This document shows positions 1 through 9,282 of a DNA stretch of 64,000 bases, in pieces; positions within the stretch are counted from its first letter, which is position 1; each line of letters opens with the position of its first letter. The stretch covers positions 1-64,000 of the forward strand of contig WMKK01000004.1 of NCBI GenBank assembly GCA_012295225.1. The letters run 5' to 3'. The stretch is from Ostreococcus mediterraneus. Lineage: Eukaryota > Chlorophyta > Mamiellophyceae > Mamiellales > Bathycoccaceae. The notes under the pieces were generated by a model, which saw only the letters and a program-made list of their open reading frames with translations, was not told where the DNA came from and did not search any database. The position numbers were made by a program, and so were the translations under genes.

Positions 1-200
1 GCGACATATATCCTCATAGAAAGAAATTAGGGCTTTTTGTCGTGGACGATATGGAAGCGACGACGGAGATACAGTGCGACGTGCGCAAATGAAAACAAGT
101 CAGATAATAGCCTTTACACTTTCACAGCAATTTTCATGAATTTTTCCAGCGATTCGCGCCCTTTTCAAAAACGACATGCACGGCATGATGCGCGACGGCT
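1..200 (+). repeat. Direct repeat A, copy 1
   Basis: This ~200-bp segment is repeated with substitutions and small indels at 1057-1245. Shared landmarks in the same order are attagggctttttgtcgtgg, a run ending atgaaaacaagtcagataat, and ttcgcgcccttttcaaaa. It lies at the window edge, so the copy may extend further left. No coding potential is evident. It could be a segmental duplication or a degenerate mobile element. Confidence 0.8.
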
Positions 201-436
201 CTCTGGGCGGAGGAAAAAAATGAGGCAAAGGACTATCAACAATACATTCTGTGGAAACACGAGGGTGACCACGTGCATAACGATAATAATGATAATAATG
301 ACGTGTGGTTCGAGCGTCTCATCGTTCCCTTTCACAATTCCACTTCCCTGTCAAAAGTTTTCAACCCGAGTGGCCGTGTGGATTTAAGTGTTTAAGTGGG
401 CACTGGGGTGTGCTTGTTGTGGACGACGCCGAAAAA

Positions 437-487
437 CTTCCCTGTCAAAAGTTACGGGTAGAAATCATCCAAGGCCGGGGTAGCAAC
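437..487 (+). repeat. Direct repeat B, copy 1 (~50 bp)
   Basis: The block runs from cttccctgtcaaaagttacg to the end of aaggccggggtagcaac. It recurs almost exactly at 984-1035, and its first 17 bases occur a third time at 343-359. The repeat sits inside the interval bounded by repeat A, so the whole 1.2-kb region looks built by duplication. Confidence 0.75.
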
Positions 488-826
488 ACATCATCAGTGT
501 CGTTACCAATCGATTCTGCGCGGTTTTTAAAACGCCGATTGGTGAACACAGCCCTAGGTATTTACAGGGCGACGTGGAGCATTCACCACTGCTTTGGAAG
601 CCACTGAACAAGCCAAGTGACATACTTGTCGCGAGCTCTCAAGTAAGCGGCGGTGATTTGTCTGAACTGGACATCCTTCAAAGTAGTCGAGAAGTGCTAG
701 CCTCGAAATGTATTCGAATTGCACAAATCGAATATATGGTTCAAGTCGCTTTGTCGGGCAGCGGGATATCGACCAAGAGATTGTTTTCAGGAGATGAATC
801 TGAGGGCCACGTGCATGTGGCGACGC

Positions 827-828
<2 letters not shown>

Positions 829-857
<29 letters not shown>
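829..857 (+). repeat. (CGG)n microsatellite
   Basis: About nine to ten tandem CGG triplets lie immediately upstream of the small ORF at 870-1031. In the six frames they read as poly-Arg, poly-Ala, poly-Pro or poly-Gly, which explains the low-complexity shadow frames here. Confidence 0.9.
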
Positions 858-869
858 ACCCGTTCCAAG

Positions 870-1031
870 ATGAATGCGGTGCGTAAATGGTGTCCAGAAT
901 GCAAAAAGACATTTGCAATGAAAGCGCAAACGTGTGACGATTGCATGGGTCAAGTGAATTCCATTGTTCCATCCACAAATTCTCCTTCCCTGTCAAAAGT
1001 TACGGGTAGAAATCATCAAAGGCCGGGGTAA
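870..1031 (+). other. Small ORF with paired CxxC zinc-ribbon-like motif (53 codons)
   Basis: An ATG ORF of 53 codons. Its N-terminal half contains WCPECKKTF, a spacer and CDDCMGQ, that is two CxxC knuckles 10 residues apart, as in a compact zinc ribbon. The C-terminal codons come from repeat B and end at a TAA inside it. Only the first 30 or so residues look protein-like, so this may be an exon of a broken or spliced gene, or chance. No family could be assigned. Confidence 0.2.
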
Positions 1032-1035
1032 CAAC
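984..1035 (+). repeat. Direct repeat B, copy 2 (~50 bp)
   Basis: Near-identical to 437-487, with one C/A and one G/A difference visible. It supplies the 3' codons of the small zinc-ribbon ORF at 870-1031. Confidence 0.75.
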
Positions 1036-1056
1036 GCCTGCGGCAGAGGTAACAAC

Positions 1057-1245
1057 GCGACATACCCTCAAAATTAGGGCTTTTTGTCGTGGACGGTCAC
1101 GGCGACGTCGGAGATGCAATGCGACGCGCGCGCATGAAAACAAGTCAGATAATATCCTTTACACATTTACCGCAAGTTTCACGAAGCTTTCCGGCGATTC
1201 GCGCCCTTTTCAAAACGACATGCACGCATCGATGATGCGCAGACG
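1057..1245 (+). repeat. Direct repeat A, copy 2
   Basis: This is the second copy of the repeat at 1-200, in the same orientation and about 1,056 bp downstream. It keeps attagggctttttgtcgtgg, atgaaaacaagtcagataat and gattcgcgcccttttcaaaa, with scattered differences. It ends just upstream of the 3' end of the UDP-glucuronate epimerase gene. Confidence 0.8.
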
Positions 1246-1370
1246 CACTTCGGCATGAAACCAGTTTTTGAATCGTTTGACATCGACGCGCGACTACAGT
1301 ACTACTCTGCTGCTCTTCTCTACTTTCTAACATATATATAGATAGATATACGTCCCAGCGCTCGAGCGCT

Positions 1371-2597
1371 TTACATGGGCACATAGTTTGTGTCCTCGGC
1401 ATTTTTCCCGTTGGCGTAATACTTCGAGTACCACGACACAAAGTGTTTCAAGCCGTCGTCCAAGCTCACCGTGGGAGTGTACCCGAGGTCGCGCTTGGCT
1501 GCCGAAATGTCGGCGTGCGTGAACGGCACGTCCCCAGTTTTCGGCATGGGCACGTAGTTGCGGTTGGCGGTTTTNCCCAACGCGCGTTCCAAGCTCGACA
1601 CGAAATCACTAACGGTGACGGGGTTGGTGTTGCCGAGATTGTAGACGCGAAAGGGCGGCTTGGAGCCGTCTTGTTTTTTTCCCGAACGNTGCGCCGTGTC
1701 GAGCGAGGCGATGGTGCCTCGCACGACGTCGTCGATATAGGTAAAATCTCTCGCCAACTCCCCGCCGTCTTCAGCTTTGAAAATCTTGATCGGCTTGTCC
1801 TTCATGATGTTGTTTGCGAATGAAAAGTACGCCATGTCGGGTCGCCCGTACGGGCCGTACACCGTAAAAAATCGCAAAGCCGTGAGCGACATTCCATGGA
1901 TGTGATTGTACGTGTGCGCTAATAACTCGTCCGACTTTTTTGTCGCCGCGTACAACGACGCCGGGGAGTCGGTAATGTCCGACTCGCTAAACGGCACCTT
2001 TGTGTTTAAACCATAGACGCTNGAACTCGACGCGAAAACCACCTTTGGCATCGGTGTCGTGTGCGCCACGGCTTCCAACAGCGTGACAAATCCCGCAACG
2101 TTGGAGTGCACGTACGCCGCTGGATTCTTCACCGCGTATCTCACCCCAGCTTGCGCGGCAAGATGTATTATAGACGTCACCTGGCAAATGTCTAAAATTT
2201 TCCTCAACGTCGCCGCGTCGTTCAAATCCGCAACCACAGTATGCACGCCGACATCCTTCAGCTTTTGAATCCGCGCGCGCTTCAGCCCACGAGGGTAATA
2301 ATCATTCACGTTATCCAACCCAATCACCCCCGCGCCTCGACGCTTCAACGCCGTGGCCACGTGCGACCCAACAAACCCAGCCGCGCCCGTGACTAAAACC
2401 ACCTCCTCCGTCGGCACATTTCGCGCGCACGACTGCATCAAAAACTTACGCGACGTTGACCTCGCCGAAATCGTAAACACACTCAACGGCCCATCGCGCA
2501 AAACCTTGGCGCCGTACGAATCCCGCCCGCCCGCCGAGAGCGCAAAGTACATCAACGCTAACGCGACGAGCGTCGCCGCTGCGGCTCTTCGTCGCAT
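1371..2597 (-). CDS. GAE: UDP-glucuronate 4-epimerase (GAE-type, Golgi membrane-anchored)
   Basis: An extended short-chain dehydrogenase/reductase that interconverts UDP-glucuronic and UDP-galacturonic acid, precursors of acidic wall and scale polysaccharides. A short basic N-terminus and a hydrophobic segment (TLVALALMYFALSAGG, about residues 9-24) predict a type II Golgi anchor, as in plant GAEs. The Rossmann NAD motif is VTGAAGFVGSHVA, followed by LDNVNDYY. The catalytic region has SVYG and the Y-x3-K motif YAATK. The longer open frame starts at a GTG (2642) with no upstream ATG, so the first ATG (2597, 408 aa) is used. Single ambiguous bases at 1575, 1689 and 2022 give three undetermined residues, one beside the catalytic serine. 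The family is clear; GAE rather than another UDP-sugar epimerase is likely from the anchor and motif set. Confidence 0.88.
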   Translation of the reverse strand: MRRRAAAATLVALALMYFALSAGGRDSYGAKVLRDGPLSVFTISARSTSRKFLMQSCARNVPTEEVVLVTGAAGFVGSHVATALKRRGAGVIGLDNVNDYYPRGLKRARIQKLKDVGVHTVVADLNDAATLRKILDICQVTSIIHLAAQAGVRYAVKNPAAYVHSNVAGFVTLLEAVAHTTPMPKVVFASSXSVYGLNTKVPFSESDITDSPASLYAATKKSDELLAHTYNHIHGMSLTALRFFTVYGPYGRPDMAYFSFANNIMKDKPIKIFKAEDGGELARDFTYIDDVVRGTIASLDTAXRSGKKQDGSKPPFRVYNLGNTNPVTVSDFVSSLERALXKTANRNYVPMPKTGDVPFTHADISAAKRDLGYTPTVSLDDGLKHFVSWYSKYYANGKNAEDTNYVPM

Positions 2598-3256
2598 CGA
2601 CCCACACACCACCGCCGCCGCGCTCGACGACGATGACGCCACCTTGCCGTGTGCGTACCGCCTAGAATTATTATTATGACTACTGTCGTAGCACGTACGT
2701 CGTTCCGTCAGTCAAAGCCCTTCTGATGCGGCTGCGGTGTATTATCCACTCGCACCGCACGCGCGAATACACGCGAGTCGCGCTCGAGTCACGCACCTAA
2801 ACACCATGCGTCTGATGAATGAGTGTGTGTGTGTGTGTAGAGTTTTACGCGCCCACGCGAGTGGTGCGTGCACGCGCCGCGCGCGCGAGTGTGACGACGA
2901 CGACGGCGCGTGGATGCGCACACAAACGTCTCTTTCATACTATACCACATATATGACTATGCATATTTAACTATATGTAGAGTGATAGGTTAATTATATT
3001 TATAGTATGTGTATACGCCTCGGATCGCGCCAGCGCACGACGATACGATCGTCGTCGCCAGACCGCGGTGCGCGACCCCGTCGCGCCGGGCGCACGGTGC
3101 GTGTGTGTTTATACATATATAGAGAGAGGCATCGTCGACTCCAACGCGTGCGTGCGTCGTCGTCGTCGTCGATCGAGGCGACGGGACGGTGAGTAGGACG
3201 CGCGCGTGTTTTGGATTTGAATCGCAATCCATTCATCATTCATTCATTCTTTGAAT
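2598..3256. promoter_or_regulatory. Divergent intergenic/promoter region
   Basis: Spacer between the divergent epimerase and the 3257 gene. It holds a (GT)n run at about 2821-2838, an AT-rich stretch at about 2935-3010 (TATA-like, with catatttaactatatgtag) and GC-rich flanks. No conserved gene was found. It probably holds both promoters, but no specific element can be proved. Confidence 0.4.
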
Positions 3257-4696
3257 ATGCCGCTTCGACGATCGATGAGCGGTGGGAGCGACGGCATGGC
3301 TGGGGGATTGACGCGACAGAGCACGATGGAGTTTCTCGGGCGTTTACTTCGCGGCACGAGTTCGTCGGAGGCGGTGGTCGGGGATGGCGTGGACGACGGG
3401 CGCGTGGGCGTCGTCGTCGAGGATGAGAATGACGCCGGGGCGACGGATGGTGGACGACGGCAGCGACGCGGGGCATCGTCGTCGGCGGCGTCGTTTGCAC
3501 CGGATCCGTTCACGTTGCCAGAGGTGCTGGGGCGGTTGGACTCGGCGCGGTCGCTGCTCGTCGAGGATGAGAATGACGCCGCCGGCGAAACGCACAAGGA
3601 GACGACAAAGACGACGCGGTCGAATCCCACGCGTAAGAGCTCGAGACGGGCGAAAACAAACGCGCCGGCGGCGCCGGCGACGAAGGGTGCGTCTGGGCGT
3701 CGAGGCGCGTCGGCGTCCGCTGGCGGCGCCCTGGCACGCGTGAACGCACAGCATTCTTCGGCGGACGCTGGAGACCACCACGGATGGCAATATATTCCAA
3801 AGCGCGCTGACCGTCGACGCGCAATCGCGCGATTTACCACGGCGATTATTCGCGCCGCTGGTCACGCGAGTTTTATTTCCCGCGAAGGCGTGGGTTACCG
3901 CAAGGCGTTTGATCGTTTCTTGGTCGAGACGTACGGAGAAACATTCGAGGAAGGACATTACTGGTACAAGAACGCCGAAATTGAACCGTTTTTCCGCGCG
4001 GTGCTGTACGTGGCGAGCGACGGTCGGCTGAACTTGGCCAATGATGACGTGAAATATTTGTTCACGAAGAAAGAAGAGCGACAGGCGGCGGAGTGGGTGC
4101 TCGACGAAGACGTCTTAGGCAAGCTCGGTATGACGGCCAGGGACGTCGCGAATGTGTACGAAGGCCAGCCCAGAAAAAGCTCGAGAGGGTTCCCGCGCGG
4201 TACGCCGCTGAATATTCCACCCGAGACGACGTTACCGCCTGAACCCGAGCCGTTTCTTGAATCAATGATTCGCGGTGGTGGCCGCGGCGGAGGCCGCGGC
4301 GCGACGGCGGCTGCACCGGCGATGGCGTTTTCGATGCCTCCGCCGCCGTCGCGTTCTCGCACGCCACAAATTCCGACAACAGGCGGCGCCAACGCGGTAC
4401 CGATGGATATTCAAAAGTTGTTCGCGTCCATACCGCCGCTCGCCGCGCCCGGAACGCCCCTCACGCGTGGGTTGTCGCGACAAATGTCGCGACAGTACTC
4501 GAGCGATTTATCGCGCTTGATGAGCGAATTCGAAGCGCATCCGTCCCACGCTGATGAATTCGTTCGCACGTATTTAGCGCGAAGCGCATCTGAACTCGAC
4601 GCCGTCGCGGCGTTGCAAAACGCTGAAAAGGCTGACGGCAGACGAGCTTCGAAACGCACCCGAACGCGCGCCGGCGACGACGACGACTACTTGTAA
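3257..4696 (+). CDS. Unknown protein with RGG motif and conserved central globular region
   Basis: I do not recognise this 479-aa protein. The N-terminal ~180 residues are low-complexity and acidic/basic, with the motif VEDENDA twice. A globular, aromatic-rich middle (about residues 175-310) includes HGWQYIPKRADRR, YRKAFDRFLVETYGE and EEGHYWYKNAEIEPFFRAVL. Then come a Pro-rich segment, a short RGG box (IRGGGRGGGRGA) and a helical Ser/Arg C-terminus (SRQMSRQYSSDLSRLMSEF). The RGG box and disorder suggest RNA binding or condensate association, but that is inference. The open frame also reads through a TTG at 3251; the first ATG is two codons later. It is divergent from the epimerase and 76 bp upstream of the BMT5-like gene. 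Confidence 0.75.
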   Translation: MPLRRSMSGGSDGMAGGLTRQSTMEFLGRLLRGTSSSEAVVGDGVDDGRVGVVVEDENDAGATDGGRRQRRGASSSAASFAPDPFTLPEVLGRLDSARSLLVEDENDAAGETHKETTKTTRSNPTRKSSRRAKTNAPAAPATKGASGRRGASASAGGALARVNAQHSSADAGDHHGWQYIPKRADRRRAIARFTTAIIRAAGHASFISREGVGYRKAFDRFLVETYGETFEEGHYWYKNAEIEPFFRAVLYVASDGRLNLANDDVKYLFTKKEERQAAEWVLDEDVLGKLGMTARDVANVYEGQPRKSSRGFPRGTPLNIPPETTLPPEPEPFLESMIRGGGRGGGRGATAAAPAMAFSMPPPPSRSRTPQIPTTGGANAVPMDIQKLFASIPPLAAPGTPLTRGLSRQMSRQYSSDLSRLMSEFEAHPSHADEFVRTYLARSASELDAVAALQNAEKADGRRASKRTRTRAGDDDDYL

Positions 4697-4772
4697 TAGA
4701 CGCACGACCATACGCCTCCACGCGCGCGATAACATCCCACACCGTGCGACGCACGCGCGCGCGCGCGCGACG

Positions 4773-5834
4773 ATGATGACGCCCTCTGCGACGAATAACG
4801 ACGGCAACGACGACATCGCTGTCGATACATCAAACGCTCCACCACCGGCAAAACGCGCGCGCATCGACAACGAACCAAAGACGCAGCCGCCGCCTCCGCT
4901 CTACGTCGCGCGCGCGATGCTCAAGTGCGCCCGCCTCGGATGCGTGCCGTGTCGCTACGTCGTATTAAACGCCGCGGGACAGCCACCCGGTGCGAACGCT
5001 CGTCCCGAGACGTGCTTGCGATACGCGGCAAACGCGGCAAAGGCGCCTGGTGCGGATGAGAAACGGTTGGGGCTGTATTCGCGAATGCAGCGCGTGCTCA
5101 CCGTCGGCGACGGGGATTTCTCATTCTCCCTCGCTCTCGCGCGCGCGTTCGGGGGCGAGCGCATAGTTGCCACATCGTATGAGTCCCGAGCGTCGCTGGA
5201 GCGGATTTACGGCCCGTCGTGTATGGAGACGCTGCGCGAGCTCGAGGCGACGGGCGCGCGCGTGGCGCACGGCGTCGACGCCGCTGATTTAGCGTCGACG
5301 CTGCCTCGCTCGGCGAGCGATGGCGAGAATACGCATGATGGTAAAAACGCGTATGCGTTCGATCGCGTGGTTTGGAATTTCCCGTGCGTCGCGCGCAACG
5401 CCGATGGTTCGGCGCAAGAAGCGGCGTTGAACGGCTCGGATGCGAGAAGCGCCGAAGAGCTCGAAGCGAATCGAATTTTAGTCGAGAAATTTTGCCAAGG
5501 CGCGGCGCGGCTGGTGGCGAGCGATGATGGCGAGGTACACATTACGCATAAGGTGGGGATGCAGTGCGATTGGGGGATTCACGAGCGCACGGCGACGCAA
5601 CAATCAGAGACGGGCGAGTCGGACGCGTCGGCGGCGTTGACGTGCGCCGGCATGGTTATCTTTGATCGGTGTGCGTACCCAGCGTATCGACCACGCAAGG
5701 CGCTGGTGAAGAAAGGATTTCCTGTGAGTGATGCGCGCACGTTTGTGTTCACGACGCGTGCGGATAAAATCGCCACGACGCTCGAGGAGTCCGCCAAGGT
5801 GGTGCAAAAAGTCACGACGACCACGACGACGTAG
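4773..5834 (+). CDS. BMT5-like (25S rRNA uridine-N3 methyltransferase-like) protein
   Basis: A 353-aa Rossmann-fold SAM-dependent methyltransferase of the DUF2431/BMT5-like family. The diagnostic glycine-rich SAM motif LTVGDGDFSFSLALAR lies at about residues 109-124, followed by VATSYES and an ERIYG/helix segment. FDRVVWNFPCV fits motif IV, and NRILVEKFCQGAARLV plus GEVHITHK are the typical downstream helix and strand. Yeast Bmt5 makes m3U in large-subunit rRNA, and plant relatives are nuclear or nucleolar. The N-terminal ~95 residues are extra: a KRARID basic patch (possible NLS) and a C-x4-C-x2-C cluster that could bind metal. The family assignment is strong; the exact modification site cannot be read from sequence. 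Confidence 0.85.
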   Translation: MMTPSATNNDGNDDIAVDTSNAPPPAKRARIDNEPKTQPPPPLYVARAMLKCARLGCVPCRYVVLNAAGQPPGANARPETCLRYAANAAKAPGADEKRLGLYSRMQRVLTVGDGDFSFSLALARAFGGERIVATSYESRASLERIYGPSCMETLRELEATGARVAHGVDAADLASTLPRSASDGENTHDGKNAYAFDRVVWNFPCVARNADGSAQEAALNGSDARSAEELEANRILVEKFCQGAARLVASDDGEVHITHKVGMQCDWGIHERTATQQSETGESDASAALTCAGMVIFDRCAYPAYRPRKALVKKGFPVSDARTFVFTTRADKIATTLEESAKVVQKVTTTTTT

Positions 5835-5900
5835 CGTCACTCTTCGACGCCGCTGTTCAATTCGCACGACAAACAAAGGACGAGCGAACCGTGCGCAGTG

Positions 5901-6905
5901 ATGGCGACACCGTTACTCTCGTCGTCAAACACCGCGTTCACGACGGTGCGATTTATTCGTTACCGCGAACGCAGAGTGAACGCGCCCGCGCGCGTCGGCG
6001 CGTTGCTCCCTCTCGATGGAAACACGGTGTTTGACGTCGTACACGACGACGGAGGCTCGGCCGCGGCGGGATCATCCGCGTCATCGCGTCTGCAGTCGCT
6101 CTCTCGCGTGCTCGAGGCGTATCATGCCGATCCGAAGAGCGTTACTTTTGCGGCGTCGACGTTTGGTTTAGGCGACGTCGACGTGCTCGCGCCGTTCGAC
6201 GACGCCACCGCCGCCAGTGGCGTGCACAATAAAATCGTGTGCGTGGGGAAAAACTACTTTGAACACGTGGGTGAGGTTGATTCGTCCATGCCTGGGATCT
6301 CGCGCGACGCGGTGCCAGAGTTGCCAATCATTTTCCCCAAAGCCGGGACGTCAGTCGTCGCGTACGGGCAAGACATACGCACGCACGGACGATTAGACGT
6401 GGATTACGAAGGCGAGCTCGCGTGCGTGATCGGGGCGACGTGTTTCGGTGCCGGAACCCGCGCGTTAGAGTCGATGTCGGAGGAGGAAATTTTAGAAAAG
6501 TACGTCGTCGGCTGGACGGTGGCCAACGACGTTACGGCGCGAACGTTACAGAAACAACATCAACAGTGGTACTTGGGTAAAAGTTGCGACACGCATTGCC
6601 CATGCGGGCCCTGGATCGTCACAGGCTCGGCGTTACCTCTGGACGGCGCCGCTGAACTCGTGACATACGTGAATGGAGAAGAACGGCAGCGGGCGAAGAT
6701 TTCAGACATGATTTTCTCCGTCGCGACGCTCATTTCAACCATTTCGCAATACCAAACGCTTTATGCTGGAGATTTGATACTCACCGGCACGCCGAAAGGC
6801 GTGGGTGCGGGTCAGAAACCGAACGCGTTGTTTCTTAAGAGCGGTGATGTTGTGGATATCGACATCGAGGGCGTCGGACGGTTGTCCAACGGCGTGGCGT
6901 CCTAG
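5901..6905 (+). CDS. Fumarylacetoacetate hydrolase (FAH)-family protein, FAHD1/acylpyruvase-like
   Basis: This 334-aa protein carries a complete FAH C-terminal domain (about residues 110-332). The domain opens with KIVCVGKNYFEHVGE. The divalent-metal ligands lie in the motif DYEGELACVIG and in VANDVTARTLQ, and the fold closes with LTGTPKGVG and GDVVDIDIEGVGRLSN. FAHD1-type enzymes hydrolyse acylpyruvates or decarboxylate oxaloacetate, usually in mitochondria. The N-terminal ~100 residues are a lid-like or targeting extension. The open frame begins at a GTG one codon before the ATG used here. Substrate cannot be chosen from sequence alone. It is tandem with the BMT5-like gene, 66 bp downstream. 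Confidence 0.88.
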   Translation: MATPLLSSSNTAFTTVRFIRYRERRVNAPARVGALLPLDGNTVFDVVHDDGGSAAAGSSASSRLQSLSRVLEAYHADPKSVTFAASTFGLGDVDVLAPFDDATAASGVHNKIVCVGKNYFEHVGEVDSSMPGISRDAVPELPIIFPKAGTSVVAYGQDIRTHGRLDVDYEGELACVIGATCFGAGTRALESMSEEEILEKYVVGWTVANDVTARTLQKQHQQWYLGKSCDTHCPCGPWIVTGSALPLDGAAELVTYVNGEERQRAKISDMIFSVATLISTISQYQTLYAGDLILTGTPKGVGAGQKPNALFLKSGDVVDIDIEGVGRLSNGVAS

Positions 6906-7019
6906 CTCTCTCGCGCGTCGCGCGTTGTGTGTAACAACAAATACAGCATTACCGGTACAGTATAGTATAATCACACAAAACGTTCTAGTAGTACAACTTA
7001 AACACGCAGCACGTAGACA

Positions 7020-8327
7020 TTATTCTTCGACGCGCTGAAGTAAAACGCTACACAGATTGTCGCTCGCGAGCTCGACGCACGCGAGCGAAAACGCATCCTC
7101 GTCGCTTCGTTCCAATTCCACCGCGCGCACGGCATCGACGACGCCTCGCACGCTCTCTAAAAGTCCACGAACATCCCACGGCGTGCGGCGAACGCGCATA
7201 CGGTTCACCAAGACGTATGCGGTGTTACACGCCGCGTCTGCGACGTTTGACGCGAATGAGTAATCATCTTCCTCGGCGTGGCGCTTCAACGTCGCGAGGC
7301 ATTCGCGTATGAATGCCAACGCGTCGATGACAAGTTCATCGTCCGCATCGGCGCCATCACCGTCCCGACATGACGCATCTTTCAACCAGCTCAAGTACAT
7401 GGCGAGCACGGCGCCTCGTCGAGCCTTTGCGCGTTCGATGGAGACGACGTCGACCGAGTACGATTCGGCTCGCGTGAACGCGTCTTCGTACGCCAGCGTT
7501 CGTACGCGGTCAAACGCGCGGGTGATAAACACCAGCCATGTGTGTGCATTAAATCCACGCAAGAATACTTCGCGCATCAGTGGTTCGGGCGACGAGTGCG
7601 TGCTTTGCGTCAATAACTTTTCTTCCAAATACGCGACGCCGACGGCGTTTGCGCGAAACGCGCGCGTTTGACTCGCCGCCACGTCTTTCGTCCCGTCTTT
7701 CTCGCCATCGTCGGCGTTGACATCAACGAATAACGCGTGAATGACGCATCCTAAAAGTTCATCATTACGCGCGCTGTTCTCGAGCACGTACGATTGTAAA
7801 TCTAAACGCTCGCATTCCTCGAGCGCCCACGCGAGCCATCGGCGCAATACGCCTTCGTACTCCAATTGTTCCGCACGCGCCGATTTCACGCGCGCACCGA
7901 CGACGCGGCGTTCGCCCCACGCGCGTTCAGCACGTATAAACATCACACACGCGTGCGTCATCGCGCGGACTCGTGGACTGTCGTCATCATCGTCCGACAA
8001 CGTCGACGCCCGCCGCATCGCATCCGCGGCGTCGAGGAATATCCCCGCCGTCTCCACGAGAAGCACGCGCGGGTCGTCCTCGCTCTGAAGTTGCGTAAAC
8101 GCTTGAAATATCGCGCGAGCATCGAACGCGGTCGCCGCCGTGTCGTCGTCGTCGTCGTCGACAGCGGCAGCAGTCGCGCAGCCGCCGTCGACGGCTCCGT
8201 CATCAGCATCATCATCCATCGTCGCCGCCGCCGTGCGCGCGCGACACGCCGCCGCGAACGCCTCCACCGCACACCACGCGCGCTCTAAACCGTCATCTCG
8301 CGCCCGGTCGCGACGTCCGCGACGCAT
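7020..8327 (-). CDS. Unknown alpha-helical protein
   Basis: I recognise no family in this 435-aa protein. It starts with an Arg-rich stretch and an acidic low-complexity segment (DDDADDGAVDGG), then is almost all predicted helix: FQAFTQLQSEDDPRVLLVE, RRWLAWALEECERLDLQSY, AVLAMYLSWLKDASC and VADAACNTAYVLVNRMRVR. This pattern suggests an ARM/HEAT- or TPR-like solenoid, which is inference. The frame stays open upstream to 8855, but that would overrun PAM68, so the ATG at 8327 is used; 8219 (399 aa) is an alternative. It converges on the FAH gene, with 114 bp between stops, and diverges from PAM68, with 94 bp between ATGs. Confidence 0.7.
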   Translation of the reverse strand: MRRGRRDRARDDGLERAWCAVEAFAAACRARTAAATMDDDADDGAVDGGCATAAAVDDDDDDTAATAFDARAIFQAFTQLQSEDDPRVLLVETAGIFLDAADAMRRASTLSDDDDDSPRVRAMTHACVMFIRAERAWGERRVVGARVKSARAEQLEYEGVLRRWLAWALEECERLDLQSYVLENSARNDELLGCVIHALFVDVNADDGEKDGTKDVAASQTRAFRANAVGVAYLEEKLLTQSTHSSPEPLMREVFLRGFNAHTWLVFITRAFDRVRTLAYEDAFTRAESYSVDVVSIERAKARRGAVLAMYLSWLKDASCRDGDGADADDELVIDALAFIRECLATLKRHAEEDDYSFASNVADAACNTAYVLVNRMRVRRTPWDVRGLLESVRGVVDAVRAVELERSDEDAFSLACVELASDNLCSVLLQRVEE

Positions 8328-8421
8328 CGCGCGCGCGGCGGTGTGACGAAGCGAACGCGCATCACGAAAGTGGATAAGCGTACGCGCGCCATCGCGCGAC
8401 GCGACACCACCGACGCGAACG

Positions 8422-9180
8422 ATGTCAACGCCCGTCTCGACGCGCGCGCCGACCTTGGCGACACCTCTGGCGACGACGCGATCGCACGCGCGCGCGCGCG
8501 GCGCCGTCGTGGCGCGTGCCAAGGGACGCAACAGTCGGTTTAGAAGCGACCGAGAACCCAAACGACAGACGACGACGACGACAAACGAGGACGATGGCGA
8601 GAGCGTGGAGCGTCTCGAGGCGAACGCGCGCGGTGGACGACGACGGAACGCGTCGTCGTCGTCTTCGGCGGCGGCGTTGTCGCTCGCGAATGTGGTTCCG
8701 GGTGATGCAGACGCGGCGCAGCGTAAACGCATAGTCAAGATGAAGCTCGAAGCGGATAAGCGACGCGCGGAGGTGGAACGTAAACGCGCCGAGTTTGATG
8801 TCAAGTACGCCAAGCGATCGACGCAAGGGATTCCTGAAGTCGTCACTGATCGCATGTTGAAGCGCGTGGGGATTTTCTGTGGTACGCCGTTAATTTTTGG
8901 ATTTATGACGGGACCGGCGTTTTATTTCGCAAAGGCGGTGAAACACATTGACGTACCGCCGGCGGTGTTCTTTACCGCGTCTACGGTGACGTTTGGTGCG
9001 GCGTTTTTGGGGATTTCGTATGGGGTGTTGAGCGCGAGCTGGGACCCGAGGCGCGAAGGGTCGTTCTGGGGAGGTGCGGAGTTTAAAGAGAACATTCCGA
9101 TTTTGGTATCGACGGTGATGGGTAAGGCGAGCGGCACGACGCCGTTGGAATGGGACGACGAAACGGATGAAGATTTTTAA
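8422..9180 (+). CDS. PAM68: PAM68-like thylakoid protein (photosystem II assembly)
   Basis: A 252-aa PAM68/DUF3464 protein. In Arabidopsis and cyanobacteria PAM68 is a two-TM thylakoid protein that helps assemble early photosystem II intermediates. The first ~85 residues are Ser/Thr/Arg/Ala-rich, as expected for a plastid transit peptide. A charged helix (KMKLEADKRRAEVERKRAEFD) leads to the family signature IPEVVTDRMLKRVGIFCG. Two membrane spans follow, about residues 153-172 (FCGTPLIFGFMTGPAFYF) and 182-205 (AVFFTASTVTFGAAFLGISYG). The tail SWDPRREGSFWGGAEFKEN is typical. The start is a true ATG divergent from the helical unknown gene. Confidence 0.92.
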   Translation: MSTPVSTRAPTLATPLATTRSHARARGAVVARAKGRNSRFRSDREPKRQTTTTTNEDDGESVERLEANARGGRRRNASSSSSAAALSLANVVPGDADAAQRKRIVKMKLEADKRRAEVERKRAEFDVKYAKRSTQGIPEVVTDRMLKRVGIFCGTPLIFGFMTGPAFYFAKAVKHIDVPPAVFFTASTVTFGAAFLGISYGVLSASWDPRREGSFWGGAEFKENIPILVSTVMGKASGTTPLEWDDETDEDF

Positions 9181-9282
9181 AAACTATCATATACTATCGT
9201 ATAATAATACCGCTGCTACATTTTGCGTCTGCTTGTTTTCTGTGTTGTGTTGTGCTACAAGGTTGTCTGTCGTCCTGGCGTC

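Noticed and set aside
8328-8855. N-terminal extension of the helical unknown protein over PAM68 (open frame up to 8855)
   Set aside because: It overlaps the well-supported PAM68 gene on the other strand and is Arg/Ser-rich, as antisense frames of GC-rich genes usually are. The ATG at 8327 lies just outside PAM68.
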